Of a stretch of DNA of 64,000 nucleotides, positions 12,001 through 23,648 are shown piece by piece; within the stretch, counting starts at the first letter, position 1; each line of letters starts with the position of its first letter. A program made the position numbers and the translations under genes. The notes under the pieces were generated by a model that was not told where the DNA came from, did not search any database, and worked only from the letters and a program-made list of their open reading frames with translations. The stretch covers positions 3,369,452 to 3,433,451 of the forward strand of contig KL647294.1 of the NCBI GenBank assembly GCA_000727475.1. Direction: 5' to 3'. This DNA comes from Sarcocystis neurona (lineage: Eukaryota > Apicomplexa > Conoidasida > Eucoccidiorida > Sarcocystidae).

Positions 12001-15000
12001 CGACCACGTCATCACGCGCAGATTACGTTTCTTCGTTCGTCCACCAGCGGCACGCACAACAGCAGCAGCAGCAAGCCAGCGCTTCCGCTGCAGGTGCCTG
12101 CATCCCCGTGTCTTCTTCACTTCCACGAGAAGGCGTCCCCAGTCGGTTTGACGCAGAAGAAATGCGCGCGCAGCAGCAGCAGAATCGGTCTATGCATCGT
12201 GGGTCATCTGGGCAGGCGGTAAGTGGGAACGCTGCTTCTGCCGCGCCCCCAGCAACACGAGTCGGCGAGAGAGGACTTAGCAGAGGAGCAGCAGGACCTG
12301 CAGAGCCGAGACGAGGAGTACCTGTGGCGACTGCTGGTGCCGCTGTAGAGCGTGTGCATCTCCCTCGACCACCAGCAGCAGCAGCACCCGCTCCCTACGC
12401 GTCGCCGTGGAGCTGCTTGGTGGATCGGCTGCTGCTGCTGCGCAGGCGCCATCAGCAGCAGCAGGAACAGAGGCAGCAGCAGCAGCAGCAGCCGAAGGAG
12501 AAATACAAACCGTCTGCGGAGCAACGGCGAAGGCAGCGCACGCAGGAGAAACTTTTACGAAATAGTGAGAAGCGCTGCGTTGTTAGCGGGTGGCCAGCGA
12601 CTAGCGGCTGCTCCCGTATCACAAGTCTTCGGCTGTGGGGTGGCTTCCTCTGCTGCACCGCGAAAAACGGGAGTGTGTGTTGTCTGCTGCTGCAGGAGGC
12701 GTTCCTTCGCGCCTGCAGCAAAGGCAGCACCAGCAGACGCAGACATCATGCAGCAGCAATAGCAGCAGCTCCGCATGGCCACGTTCCGGTGCCTGCTGCT
12801 GTCTTCTCTGTAGCGGACGAAGAGCAGCAGCACCAGCAGCAGCAGCAACAGCAGCAGCAGCAACAGCAGCAGCAAAGCACAGCAGCAGCATTCGGAGGAA
12901 GCCGAGAGCTGGGGGAGGAAAGGAATGTCAGCAGCAGCACCAGCACGTACGGTTGCTCCAGCAGCAGCCCCCTCCTCAAGAGTAGCAGCAGCAGCGGAGG
13001 AGGAGGACGCGTGGGAGGCGATGGAATTCGAGATGCGTCTGAGCAGCAGGAGTTCGCGTACAACAACGAGCAGAGGGGAACGCAGCAGCAGGGCTTGCGG
13101 CAACCGCAGCAGCAGCAGCGCCCGCAGCGCGTAGGGGAACTCTGCGATGGTGAGAGACGAGAGGCAGGCGGAGAGGAGGAAAGGGGAGCCCCGTGTAGCG
13201 GAGCATGGGACAACGAAGACGCACCTGCTTGCAGCGGAAGAGGACGACATAGAGGAGAAAACGAAGAAGGAAAAGAGGAAGAAGAAGGAGAAGAAGAAGG
13301 AGAGGGAAGTTCTTTTTCTTTTGGTGTAGTGGAACTGAAGAATCTAAACTCCGTAGGAATATATCGGTTGAGCAGCACGCCTTTGTGTAGTGCTGCGTTT
13401 GTGGGGAGCGCAGGCCTGTTGGCTGTGGGAGGCTTTGACGGTAGCATCGCACTTCACAGTGTACGGACACCGGAAGCGGCGGCGGCAGCGGGGGGGACGG
13501 GGTTTTCTCTTTTTTCTCCGCCTTCGAGCGACAGTGAAGTGGAAGAAGAAGAAGAAAACCACGTGATGGGCGAGAGGAGGCACAGGGGCGTCGGCTGCTC
13601 TGTCCAGCTGCCGCCGCAGCAACAGCAGCAGCGCCACCACAACGACGCAGACTGTCGAGGTGGTGTGGAGTGCAGCACAGCTTTTTCTCCTTCGTCGTCT
13701 TCTGCGTTTCGCCGCTGGTCGTCCTCCGTGTTTTCTGCTTCTTCCTCGCTTTCCTCCTCTTCCTCTTGGTGTTGCACCTTGCCCCTGCGCCCCATCAGCA
13801 AGCATGTGTCCCATGCAGACAGCGTTTTGGCTCTGGCCTACAACCCTTTTCTGCAGCTCCTTGTCTCCGGCTCTGCCGACGCGACCGTCCGGGTCTGGGA
13901 CGTCTCCCATGCCACCTCGTCCTCCTCCTCCAGCAGCAGCAGCGGCGCCTCTTACTCTCGATGGCCCTGCCCGGCCCCTCCTGCTGCAGCTGCGGCGACT
14001 GTTGCTGCCCGTGCGGAAGGAGGGGGCGGAGAAGCTGCGTGCCACTTCGTCCATGCTGCTGCCTCTGACGCCTCTGCGGGTCGTCTTCCTCCGTCTGCTC
14101 CCTCCCCGTCTTTCTTGAGCAGCAACAGTGCGCTGGTGCTGCAGCAGGTGCTGGACGAGCACGAGACGGAGGTTACGGCCGTGGCTGCGCACCGGCATTT
14201 GCTGCTATCGGGGAGTGAAGAAGGGCTGCTGCTGCTGTGGGACTTGCGGCAGCCTACGCAGCGCTGCGGCGCTGTCTGGGCCACTGCGGTGCAGCACTCC
14301 GTCAAGGCTTGTGCGCTAGGTGACTCGCTTGCTGCTGCTTTTCTCCATCTGCCGTTCCCTGCTGCTTCGGCGCTCTGTGGGTGCGCGTGCTGCTGCAACG
14401 GAGGCGTCAGCGGGGGCGTCAGCGGCGCCGCAGCAGCAGAAGAAGTGCAGTTGAAAGGCAGCGCTGCTGCTGTCGGCTTTCCTGCCTGCCCTGCCTTTCC
14501 CGTTCAACTTTGGGACCTGCGCGCGGCGACCGGTAGGACGACTTCCAGCAGGCACTACGGCGTCGTCGCTGGCGGCTGCAGCAGATACAGCAACAGCAGC
14601 AGCAGAGCCAGCAATAGCAGCGGCGTGCCATATAGCAACATCGCAGACAGAGACAGTGGGGAACAACAGCAGCAACCGCTGCGGTGGCCTACGTGCGGGT
14701 CTCTCGACGGCCTGCAGTTTGTTTTAATCGGCGGATGCATGCCTTTGCCAGGCAGCGGTGGCACCACGAGCAGCAGTGCTGCAGCAGTAGCAGGTGCGGA
14801 GCGGCCGCGACGACAGCAGCAGACTGCGGCAGCAAGGGGCAGCTTGCAGCGGCAAGAGAGCTATAACTACGCGGCTGCCAAAGACGCTCATCAGCCGCAG
14901 CAGCAGAGCTCGTATGCCTCCTCCCCCTGCTTCTCTTCTGTCGAAGGTGCCGGGTTTTCTGACACTGCTGCTGCTGCTGCCGCTGCAGGAGGGGCAGACG

Positions 15001-15212
15001 CAGAACTTTGTGGATATGTAGCTCTCTACGACGTCAGGAGTAGGCAGGAAATTTACTGCTGGCAGCTGCAGGACATTAAAGAGCCGTCCTTTGTCGCTGC
15101 TTCTCCTTCACATGCAGAATACTACGCTGCTACGCCGTGTGACTTTTCTCAAAGTTTTATTGTTGCTGCAGATGCGGCAGGGATCGTTGAAACTGTTGCT
15201 GTTTCTCTGTAA
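3051..15212 (+). CDS. BEACH-WD40 domain protein (neurobeachin/LYST/Lvs-like), 5' partial, four exons in window
   Basis: Seen: exons 3051-3446, 7805-8388, 10467-10687 and 11435-15212 join in compatible phases (G|GT, phase 0, AG|T). After the first two bases they give 1659 codons ending at TAA 15210-15212. The joined protein carries the later BEACH motifs in family order (YLYGSHYSTPAF, FVELIPEFYEYDPSFLLN, DVELPPW, WIDLIFGYKQTGE, AYNVFHPLTY, EFGQAPIQLFDAPHP), then WD repeats. Known: BEACH-WD40 proteins are large scaffolds acting in vesicle traffic, membrane fission/fusion and lysosome-related or secretory organelles. Inferred: the N-terminus, PH-like domain and first half of BEACH (the FRDLSKP-type region) lie upstream of the window, because nothing in 1-3050 encodes them. 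Odd: poly-Ala, poly-Ser and poly-Gln runs interrupt BEACH and separate the WD repeats. Family assignment is very secure. The first exon start and the fourth exon start are less so. Extra introns within the last exon cannot be excluded. Confidence 0.9.
3600..3915. repeat. TACA/TATG tetranucleotide microsatellite
   Basis: Runs of TACATACATACA interrupted by TACG and TATA units. Every frame reads as alternating Tyr, Ile, His and Thr on one strand and Tyr, Val, Cys and Met on the other, so open frames here are repeat artefacts. Confidence 0.9.
7310..7700. repeat. CTG/GCT-rich tract followed by ACT/CTC triplet repeat, intronic
   Basis: CTG units are frequent on the plus strand from about 7310 to 7545, opposite to the CAG sense of the neighbouring exons. 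An (ACT)n, (CTC)n, (ACT)n block follows at 7645-7692. It is placed in the intron because the acceptor at 7804 restores BEACH continuity. Confidence 0.85.
7805..8388 (+). CDS. BEACH gene exon B (IPEFY ... GYKQ)
   Basis: The acceptor tttgtttatgtgcag ends at 7804. The first two bases complete the glycine codon left by exon A, giving SACRG-ALTGQ-STFVELIPEFY. The 15 residues between the SI and ELIPEFY motifs are the usual family number as I recall it. Then come DPSFLLN, DVELPPW and, after a large insertion, RQALEGPWTSQNIHKWIDL and IFGYKQTGE. The exon ends in phase 0 at a GAA|GTGCGA donor. Between the PPW..DP segment and RQALE lie about 82 Ser- and Ala-rich residues (8044-8288), where ordinary BEACH domains have only a few. 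A second, shorter Ala/Gln insertion sits between FLLN and DVELPPW. The reading frame is intact throughout. Confidence 0.9.
8389..10466 (+). other. Intron B-C of the BEACH gene (2078 bp)
   Basis: It contains (TA)n and TGTATA stretches (8400-9200) and a CAG-rich island (9480-10210) in the same sense as the exons. An open frame at 9773-10213 reads as plausible Gln/Ser/Ala-rich protein, but the flanking exons join perfectly without it. It is therefore read as intronic, or at most an alternative exon. Confidence 0.75.
9480..10210 (+). repeat. CAG-rich intronic island
   Basis: Dense CAG units with AGCAGCAGAG-type variants. All three plus frames stay open over long stretches as Gln, Ser or Ala runs. 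It lies between BEACH exons B and C. Confidence 0.85.
10467..10687 (+). CDS. BEACH gene exon C (NVFHPLTY ... PHP)
   Basis: The acceptor ttcag ends at 10466, and phase 0 joins to exon B to give GYKQTGE-AARLAYNVFHP. This leaves nine residues between GYKQ and NVF, as in the family pattern I know. The exon closes the BEACH domain with LQEFGQAPIQLFDAPHPI, corresponding to the NFGQTPxQLFxxPHPxR terminus. The donor is ATCAG|GTGGAA, phase 2. Between TYANA and the FGQ motif an Ala-, Leu- and Gln-rich segment replaces and lengthens the usual acidic ERxA region. The longer open frame that starts upstream at 10401 is judged intronic, because the shorter join preserves motif spacing exactly. Confidence 0.85.
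10688..11434 (+). other. Intron C-D of the BEACH gene (747 bp), CTG-rich
   Basis: Donor CAG|GTGGAA and acceptor CGTCAG. The body is almost wholly TGCTGC and GCTGCTG, with a variant unit (TTCGGCTGCTGCTGTGAGGAG) recurring several times between about 10740 and 11000. Frames are open throughout, so retention of part of this intron would not truncate the protein. Confidence 0.7.
11435..15212 (+). CDS. BEACH gene last exon: low-complexity linker and WD40 repeats
   Basis: A pyrimidine-rich acceptor (cttcttcttctcttctcttgcgtccgtcag) ends at 11434 and is in phase with exon C. The open frame then runs to TAA at 15210-15212. WD-type units are visible at about 13345-13464 (LLAVGGFDGSIALHSV), 13797-13905 (SHADSVLALAYNPF ... 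SGSADATVRVWDV), 14147-14252 (EHETEVTAVAAHRHLLLSGS ... LLLLWDLR), 14497-14535 (VQLWDLR) and 15015-15080 (GYVALYDVRSRQEIYCWQL). The unit at 13797 is canonical, with the HxD turn and terminal WD. Between them lie poly-Gln (about 12826-12890), poly-Ser and an acidic EEGKEEEEGEEEGEG stretch (about 13258-13312). WD40 propellers follow BEACH in this family and mediate partner binding. The start is a best guess, because AG|T would make the codon after PHPI a serine rather than the usual arginine. Confidence 0.82.
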
Positions 15213-16240
15213 AAAACTCCACACACACGTATACAGCAACGCACACCACATGTGTATGTGTACAGGAGAGTGGTTCTTCTCTGCTTCCATATGCGCGCAC
15301 ATACATATACACACATGTGTATATATATATATATATATATACACACTTTTATCAATTGTGTGTGCTGTGTATTTTTATTCCTCTCTCCTGTGTGGATATA
15401 TACTACTCCACTTCGTTTGTATAGAGATGTGTACGTTTGTGTGTGCGTGTTTTTGTGAACATGTGGGGGTGCAGAACGAACGCAAGCCTGTGATGGATGT
15501 GTGAGTGAGCTTGCGAGGACAACTCGATTATTTGCATCTCAACCAGCACCAGTAGATATTTATATATATATATATATATATAGATATACATGTGTAGGTG
15601 AACAGATGCGTATACGTATATATATATATATATGTAGGTGAATAGATGTGTAGACGTAGTCATACTCGTAAATACACCCACGCGTGTACATACATATATA
15701 TGCATGTACAGGGACCTGGTAAATTTACGTACGCATATATGTATATATATATCCTCGTAAATGTGTACTTGTCTAAACGTGTACATTCACGTATATGTGT
15801 ACGTGGATAGATGGGTGGACACAGAGATCTTTTCAGACAGCTTTCTCGGTGAATGTCTGTGAATCTAGGTGGTGTGTAGCAGGCGTAAAAGAGGGCGTTC
15901 GCGGTGCTGTGGACGCCGACGGTTAGTTTTATTCATAGACGTAGGCGGAAAGGCACAAAGAAGAGTGTTCAGTACCTATGCAATAGCAGTGAATATAGAG
16001 AAAAATGTACTCGTGTGCGTATGTTTATGTATAGATACGTATATGTGTACACACGTATGTCTCTCTCTCTCTATATATATATATATATACACACGTAGAT
16101 ACGTCCTTGTGTATGTGTGTATATATGCATACGTCTGTGTATTTATATGTGTGTCTACTGGGGATTCACCTCTATGTGTAGTTACGTGTGCACGCATGTG
16201 CTTGTGTGTATATCTCCATGTTGCTGTTATAGCGTAACGT
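15213..16240. repeat. TGTATA/TA microsatellite downstream of the BEACH gene
   Basis: Starts directly after the stop codon. It holds several (TA)10-15 runs (for example 15321-15340 and 15560-15582) and degenerate TGTA units. No coding signal. It may include the 3' UTR of the BEACH gene, but no clear polyadenylation motif stands out. Confidence 0.8.
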
Positions 16241-16910
16241 AGTGCTGTCAGTCAAGTTGTCACGAATGTTGTTGAAATGCAGCAGACGTCTGCCGTATAT
16301 ATGCGGCCTGTGTCAGGAGAAGCTCCCGATTTATCACTTATTCCATTTGTTTCACAAGCCGTCCAGCCGCCCATATGATAAGCGTGGCAGGACACGCTAG
16401 GGTGGAAAGGCTGTTCAGTATATTTCCCATCTCCTCCCTTTTGGTGAAGCATGCAGAGATCTACTCGATGTGCGTCCTGTTGTAAAACAGCAATACAGAG
16501 GTATGTATTTGGTGAATATGCATCGATGTGTGTAACTGCACTTAAGTGCGTGTGACTGTGTACACATATATGTGGAGAAAGGAGGCAGAGACTCGGCTTG
16601 CAGACGAAAACCCGTCAATCAATGTACATATACATATATGTATGTGTATGGGTATCTGAGTATGTCTGTGATAATTCGTAACTAGGGCTGTAGGTTTACA
16701 GAAAATATACTCCAGCGGTCCTCTGCGGGACGTATTCTAATCATCCACACAAACGTGGTGCACTGCTTGCTCAATTTATCATCAGCGTCAGAGTGACCCC
16801 GACGGATCTGCAGAGAACGGAACATTCTTTTATAGGGGGATACTTACGCCGGAGTGTTGGAGGTGAAAACTGTGGGGCGAATAAATTCTGCAGTGGACGG
16901 AATACTCATG

Positions 16911-17085
16911 GAGGTGTACGCAACGGGGGGCGTCCTTGTCAATGAAATCTTTCTGTAGCGACACTTCATTAGCGCGGAGAGTATCTCTGCTGTGGAGGTG
17001 TACGCAGCGCAGCACGTTCTGATTGATGGAATCTTTCTGTAGCGACACTGCGTTAGCGCGAAACGTATCTCTGCTGCGTTGAGTT
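16911..17085. repeat. 84-bp imperfect tandem duplication
   Basis: GAGGTGTACGCA begins at 16911 and again at 16995. Each is followed by a unit containing ATCTTTCTGTAGCGACACT, then TTAGCGCG and GTATCTCTGCTG. The two units differ at a minority of positions. Confidence 0.8.
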
Positions 17086-19605
17086 TATACACACAGCGGT
17101 ACACGTGTTGCAGGATCACGTCAGAACCGAAGGTTCCCTGACTTGCTACCTTATTAACGCAGCAGTACTACGTTGCACTCATACACGCGCTCTTGTTTGC
17201 TGGTGACGCACAATCCTTTTTTTGTTTGGCATTCTCACTCGTGCGAACGTACAGAGCCAACAGGGAAGAGTAGGAGGATGTATAAAGGAAGACATAGGTG
17301 TGCGGGTAGTTATCGGCTTTGGAGGTGAGAACTGTGCTGCCGCAATAATAACGTGATTCCGCCCCGGAGTACTAATACTGCACTCTACTACGACGACTGT
17401 GACCACGCCTGTCACTACCACTACTAGGACTGCCGCTAACTGGATGACTAATGCTACCACTGCCACACCTGCTTGCGTTGCCAGTAGTCTTACAAAAATT
17501 CCCTTATTACTACTAGTGTTATTAATATAGCAACTATTACAGGCAGTGCAAGCGCGATAAGAAGTTATTTTTACTGTAAAACTTGTTCTACTGGGTAGTA
17601 TTAGTACTAGTATCCTAACCACCAGCGTTGCTACTACTTGTAGCAACTGCTACCACTACTATTTCTAAGGCTACCAATATCATGGCTACAATTGCTACTG
17701 TTCTAAAAATGACTACGACGAGTACCGCTTCTGTACCATATTGTGGCACGGACACGAATAGTGAAAGGCGGTGAGTCACTCATATTCTGACGCAGTTTCG
17801 CTCGTCGTCACTTTTAAAAATTATACTACGAGGCTGAGAGTAGGGAAAGCAGTATTTTCTTGAGTTGTGCGTGCCTTGACGTCCCGCCTCGCTTTTGTCA
17901 TGAGCTTCACGTCTCATACTTCCTGTAAGCTTTACCGACCAGTGAATTTCCCTGTCAGGGATTTGCGGTAAGCACCACGAGCCACGGCAAGTTCCTGGTG
18001 AAGATGGCTCTCTACCGTTTTCATTAGTAAAAAATTCCTGACGAAGCACCTCCTTGTGGTCCCCATCCTGTAACACTAAGTGGTACGGAGGTTCCCCATC
18101 AGCGTATCTTTAAGAAGAGTTTTCGCTTAGAGTCTGTTCTGACCACAGAACGTCTTTACTAGAACTTGTCCTCTCTTTTCTTTGTCTTCTACACCTTCTC
18201 CACACAGAAGAGAAAAGCACGTACAGGTGCACACACAGGCACACAGAGGTATACACTCGTATACCAAACAGACCCTTATGGTTTGCTTTCTCTGCGTCCG
18301 ACACCCCGTTTCTCTTCCCTTTCATCTCACGCACACGATTAAGGCTTTATCCTCCTAGGTCTTTACCCCCCTACGCTTTTTCTGAGGCCAGCACGTGTTT
18401 GTAGTTGTACACTGGAGCCTTCACCACCTTTCTACTTTATTTTGTACACGACATATATGTATATATACACATATGTATATACTTATTTATACTGCGACCA
18501 AATATACTAATACGAGTATACCTACGCGCCTCACTCTGACCCTCTGCTACTTGTATCTCCAATATCTACACTCCTGTTTTGTGCGCGCGATACCCTTGTA
18601 CGAATCTCTCAGTGCGTACTCCCCTGTTATTCTCTACCAATGTATCTACAGCAGCTCATCCTTCAATGTTCAAGATCGGGCTGCCGGTCTTTTACTTCGG
18701 TGTCTGTACAGCAGGATGCCCGCTACTTTTTTTCCACCGTGCGTCAGCATTGCCGAGTGCCTGTCCAGTGTCTCGTAAAAGCACTTCTTACTCCTCATAA
18801 CTTGTGTTTCTCCGTAGAAAAATCCGGGTTTATGAATTTGCACCGGTGCGTGGAATGCTGCCGATGTGTGAGCGACGTGGATTCGTGTAAGCACAATATG
18901 CAACTTGTATGCTCTTACGATGCGGATGTTACCAGATATAGACATTCTACGGCATCAGACAGAAACTAGTTTTTTCGTGTTTACCGGTTTCTTCTCTGCC
19001 GTTCCGGCTTCGGTTTCTGGTACAAGTGGGATTCTGCTGATATTTACTTATTTAAACTGTCCTGCTACCCCTTCTTCCGCCGCTGCTGACACTGGAGAAA
19101 GTTCTGCTGCAGCAAGGACGTCAAAAGCGATTCTTTTCCAAACGTACCACCGCCCTTCCTGCTTCTGTTGAGAGGGAATGTCTGGTTATTTTCAAAACTC
19201 AGCTCGACTGGTTTTGCAGCTCCTAGTCGGTCTGCCGCTGCTGGGGATCAGAATTGTTTCTACGCTGCTCGGCTCTGCGGGATACCCAGTTTTCCAGTCT
19301 GTCAACTCTTGCTGCAGCTGTGACACTCACGGGTTCCTGCTGCAGGAAGGATAGTCGCATGCAGCATGGCGTCAGAAGATTTACTTCCATACTCGTGCCT
19401 GTTGCGCTGTTGCCCTTGCTGCTTCTCCAAGCAGACCTTTTGCTACGCGTATCACTAAATCGTCCGCTGTTATTAGGTTTTCGGCTTGCAGCCTTTTCTG
19501 TTCGTCGTGGACAGCCTTTCGGCTCCACCAGAGAGTCTACGTCGCAAAAAGAAGTCCTAAATTCGCTCTACTGTTCTCCTTCCCCAATTCAGTGCAGGCA
19601 CGGCG

Positions 19606-20103
19606 GTGCCTTGTGCCACTGCTGTGGAGAGTGTGATTCACTACAGCAGCAGCATCGCAGCAGAGGCAGGAGCAGGGAACACCACGACTAACAAAGCTGA
19701 AACAGCTGCAGCGGGCACACATAGCAACATACCAGAACAGCAGCAGCACCAGAGCAGAAGTGGCACAACAACGGCAAAGCTGGAGTTGCAAAAGCGACTG
19801 CGCACTAGAAACAGCAGTGAATCAGGGCCAGTAGCACACGACCAGAAACGTCAGAAGACTGGCAACAGGCAAAGGCGGCAGCCACCTAGTGAAAGCGCAG
19901 CAAATACATCCTTCTACCAGCGGCAGCGCCATCATCAAATGCAGCGCTGTGCAAAAATCAGCTGCAGGATTCGCAAACACTGGATCGCGCTGGGCGCGGC
20001 AGCACGTGAACCGTTTCCTAAAGGCAGCGGCTACCGCAGCACGACCGCAACCGTAGCAGCAGCAGCGGTAGCAGCACTACTGCGGCAGCAGCAGCAACAG
20101 TAA
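19606..20103 (+). CDS. Possible exon or ORF, Thr/Ala/Arg-rich with poly-Gln end, unknown
   Basis: 165 codons from ATG to TAA. The composition is mixed polar (Thr, Ser, Arg, Gln) with CAG-encoded Gln tracts and an Ala run near the end. No domain is recognised, and no upstream or downstream exon could be joined. The CAG tracts keep frames open by themselves, so the length is weak evidence. It could equally be non-coding. Confidence 0.2.
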   Translation: MPCATAVESVIHYSSSIAAEAGAGNTTTNKAETAAAGTHSNIPEQQQHQSRSGTTTAKLELQKRLRTRNSSESGPVAHDQKRQKTGNRQRRQPPSESAANTSFYQRQRHHQMQRCAKISCRIRKHWIALGAAAREPFPKGSGYRSTTATVAAAAVAALLRQQQQQ

Positions 20104-20239
20104 CAATAGATGCAACAGAAGCAGTTGCAGAAAACGACAGGAGCAACATCACGTGAAAGAAGAGATAAGTCCATGGAATCTTCATGAGTAATTTACACTC
20201 GGCAAACTGGATTTGTAGTTGCGCGTGCGCCAAGCCGTT

Positions 20240-23200
20240 TAGCCCTCGTGTTTACAGCCTGCTTACGTGAAGAGGATTCTGGACGTATCTCGCTTTCTCC
20301 ACATATATGTATATATATATATATGCATATATGTGTGAATGTGTATGTAGCATATACACGTCTACGCGTTCCTCTGTGCTTTTAACATGTATCGCGGAGA
20401 TGTCTACGTACTCTAAACGTATGTAATCAAATTGCCTTTCGCTGTCGTACAACGCCTTCCGTCAGACGTAGGTGTGCACCCCACGTACACACGCATACTC
20501 TCTCTCTCTGTACATATATATATATATATATATATACGTGCGTATTATGTGGCTATACAGCGTAAAGATGAATCAGCGCCTCCATGCGCATCACGTACAG
20601 TTATAGAATTTAAAGCGGATGTGTGGACCGCGTATGCCTACTGTGCATACCTGCATCGGTTCATGCGCTTACACCTTCTCCACACATGCTGTTTAAGGAT
20701 GTATATATATATATACACTCCATCCACCGAGGCACACATAGTCGACGTATATTTTATACGTAAATACATATACATACTCACATACATGTTTAAAGTGTAC
20801 GCAGACTTAAAAGCAGTTGAATAGTGCCAGAAAGGTTACGTGCATGCAGCAGATAAAATTTCACCTATATATCCATGTATCCACACGTACCCACACATAT
20901 CAGTTCACATATATTCATGCGTATGTACATTTATATATAGTGGGACGGATGTATCTGTATTCTTCCCGAAGTGTGTACAGACGTAATTATGTGTCTACAT
21001 ATACAGGTAAGTACCGTCTTCCATGTAACAGAAAGCACACACGCATGCGTGCAGGGGTAAGTACGGACCGCCACAACGCGCATGTTCAAAAACACCAGCA
21101 GCGTCCACATATGCCTAATATACGTACCCATACGGTTACTATGAGTGTACACATACACGTATATACAAATATATATACAAATATGTATATACATATATAT
21201 GCATATATATATATAAATGTGTATTTATTGTTCGAGTGTAAGCGTGCAGTACGTATATGTGTGCTTCTATACAAGATGTGCAACGATGAAGGGAAGACTG
21301 CGCCGGCAGATCTCGTAGACGGCCTCTGCAATTACGCAGCAGCGGCTGCTGGCTCATTCGCACCGGTGCAACTGCAGCAGCGGCAGCAGCACTAGGGGCA
21401 GCAGCAGCACGAGGAGCAACCGTAGCTGCAGCAGAGACAGCGGCAGCAGCAGCAGCGGAGAAAGGTGCAGCACCACCAGAGGCACCGGCAGCAACACCAG
21501 AGGCACCGGCAATGGCAGCACACGCCGCGGCAGCAGGACCGCAGCCGGCGGCAGCAGCAGAGGCAGAGATAGCAGTAGAGGCAGAGGCAGCAATGGAGGT
21601 CCGCGCAGCGGCAGTAGATCTGCTGAGGGGACGAACGGCAAGGCAGCAATAGGAGCTGCGCCTCAAGTAGCAGCTACACCTGCACAAAACTAAGGCAACT
21701 TCTGCTGCCGTCTGTTCACACGCATCAGGATCAATCCACAAGACAACGCCAACAAAAACAGGTACATTCTTATACGTTTGTTCCCAGATACAGACTCAAG
21801 TAAAGATATGCACATAAACAAGTAAATACCTGTGCATGTGTGAACTTGGCGAACTGCTATTTAGAGTTATGTGTGCGCAGTTTTACATAGATACATGTCT
21901 ATCCATATGCAAAAACATATATATATATATATATATATACAGAAGCCACATCTAAAAGCGTCCTGCACACGTATGTAAACAAACAGAACAATAAGTGTGC
22001 AAGTGTGCATGAGGCGACCTGCTAGTCTATCCACACACATACATATATACATATATATATATACACATATATGCATATATGCAGACAGCTACATCTAAAT
22101 ATATTGACTTACGTCGGGCCTCTGAACATATATATATATATATCTATGTGCGCATATATATGCATACATATATATGCCGTTCTCTATGTCCATGTATATA
22201 CATACCTCCATAGCGCACACGAAACACACACACACACACGTATGTGCGTCTTCCTCTTTCTCTCTCTAGGTATATATGTATATCTGCAGTATCTACAAAC
22301 AATATAAAGTAGACTGTTTTTCGTCGACGAGAAATACGTGGTTTGACAATTACACAAATATATACGCACGTTTACGTAACGGTGTGCGTCAAATACGTCC
22401 CCGAAAAAATCCGCTCTTGATCTCTAGCCTACAGCATACAAACGTGCGCGCACATATCTCCACGTCTCCAACCAGATTTACACATGTACATATATATATA
22501 GATATATATATATATTTTATAGCTCTGTGTGTGCCTCTGTCGACACACACGTTCATCGTCTGGAGAGACAAAATCTACAACTCTGCAAGTGCGTAGACAT
22601 CTTCGAAGGAGTTAAACGCCGCATGCGTGTCTACGAGTCTATGTCCACACATTCGCATGCAGAGGGACAAAAATGTAGATTTCCCACAAACGTGTGCCAG
22701 ACTTACACACGCAGGTGTCTGCGTGGAAGTCCATCCGCATATGTACGCGCAGACAAAGAAGTAGCTGCGTGTATACATGTATATGTAAATCACAACTACA
22801 ACTGTCTACTAAGGGACACCTATACACACATGCAGATATCGCAGCCATATATATACATTTATATGTATGTCTATATACATATGTATATGGACAGCAAAAC
22901 TTTGTGTGTGTTACACATGTGACTATTAAAAATACACACAGTGGCTACCATCTGATGCAATACACACAAGCCTACGTAGACCTCTACTATAACACACCGA
23001 TGTACATACATACATCTACATATATATATATACGTATTTTAACTCTGCTTGAATACATGAAGAGAAGGCACACATCTGACGCAACATACACAAACACATC
23101 CGTATGTAGACCTACACTTAAACACACCTAGGGGTACGTACATATCTATATATATGTGCATATGCAATACACATATATTTATATATGTAAAAGCGTGACG

Positions 23201-23648
23201 ACGCAACCACAACCACAGTCCACTACAGCAACAAGTCAATACGGAGCACGTGGTCGAAGTCGGCTTCAGTACACTGCCTACGAGTACATATCACAAACAG
23301 CTTCCTTCTTCCTTCTACTTTTCCCTCGCACACAGCCTCAAGTGATTACACGGATACAGTCAGAAACAAACCCTCAGAAACACGTGCATGCTCCGCCGCT
23401 GCAGATATGTGTGCACATATGTATAAATATGTATTTATGTGTTTGTAGAGAGGAATAGAGAGGGAAAGGGCGCGTGTCTACTGTGTGCACGTACACACAC
23501 CCTTCGCGAGATACTTCAAAACGTCAGCACACGTGTAGACGCCTGTGACGCTGTTGACGCGTACATACACACTTGTAAACGAGTGAATCTTTCTCTAAGC
23601 AAACACCTATAATGCGTACTCTGTACGGTCACATACGTATACATATAT
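20240..23648. repeat. TA/TGTATA microsatellite region
   Basis: Long stretches of TATATA and ACATATATG-type repeat, interrupted by a CAG island at about 21330-21690. No recognised coding content outside that island. Confidence 0.75.
21330..21690. repeat. CAG/GCAGCA island
   Basis: A triplet-rich block reading as Gln/Arg/Gly on plus and as poly-Ala/Ser on minus. The flanking minus sequence (21690-21770) can be read as a short exon-like stretch containing WIDPDACEQTAAEVALVL, followed by a possible CAG|GTGTAG donor. This is suggestive only. Confidence 0.5.

Larger units (their letters stand above)
16241..20240. other. Mostly unique region without a convincing gene
   Basis: It includes an 84-bp tandem duplication (16905-17085), a degenerate ACT/TACC triplet block (about 17370-17720) and mixed sequence. 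The longest plausible frame is 19606-20103 plus (165 codons, Thr-, Ala- and Arg-rich, ending in poly-Gln), for which I see no family motif. Several other frames of 60-150 codons have no recognisable content. Confidence 0.6.

Noticed and set aside
17179..17646. 155-codon Val/Leu-rich minus frame suggestive of membrane segments
   Set aside because: Its hydrophobic part is encoded by degenerate ACT/TACC triplet repeats. The apparent transmembrane character is a by-product of GTAGTG-type units.
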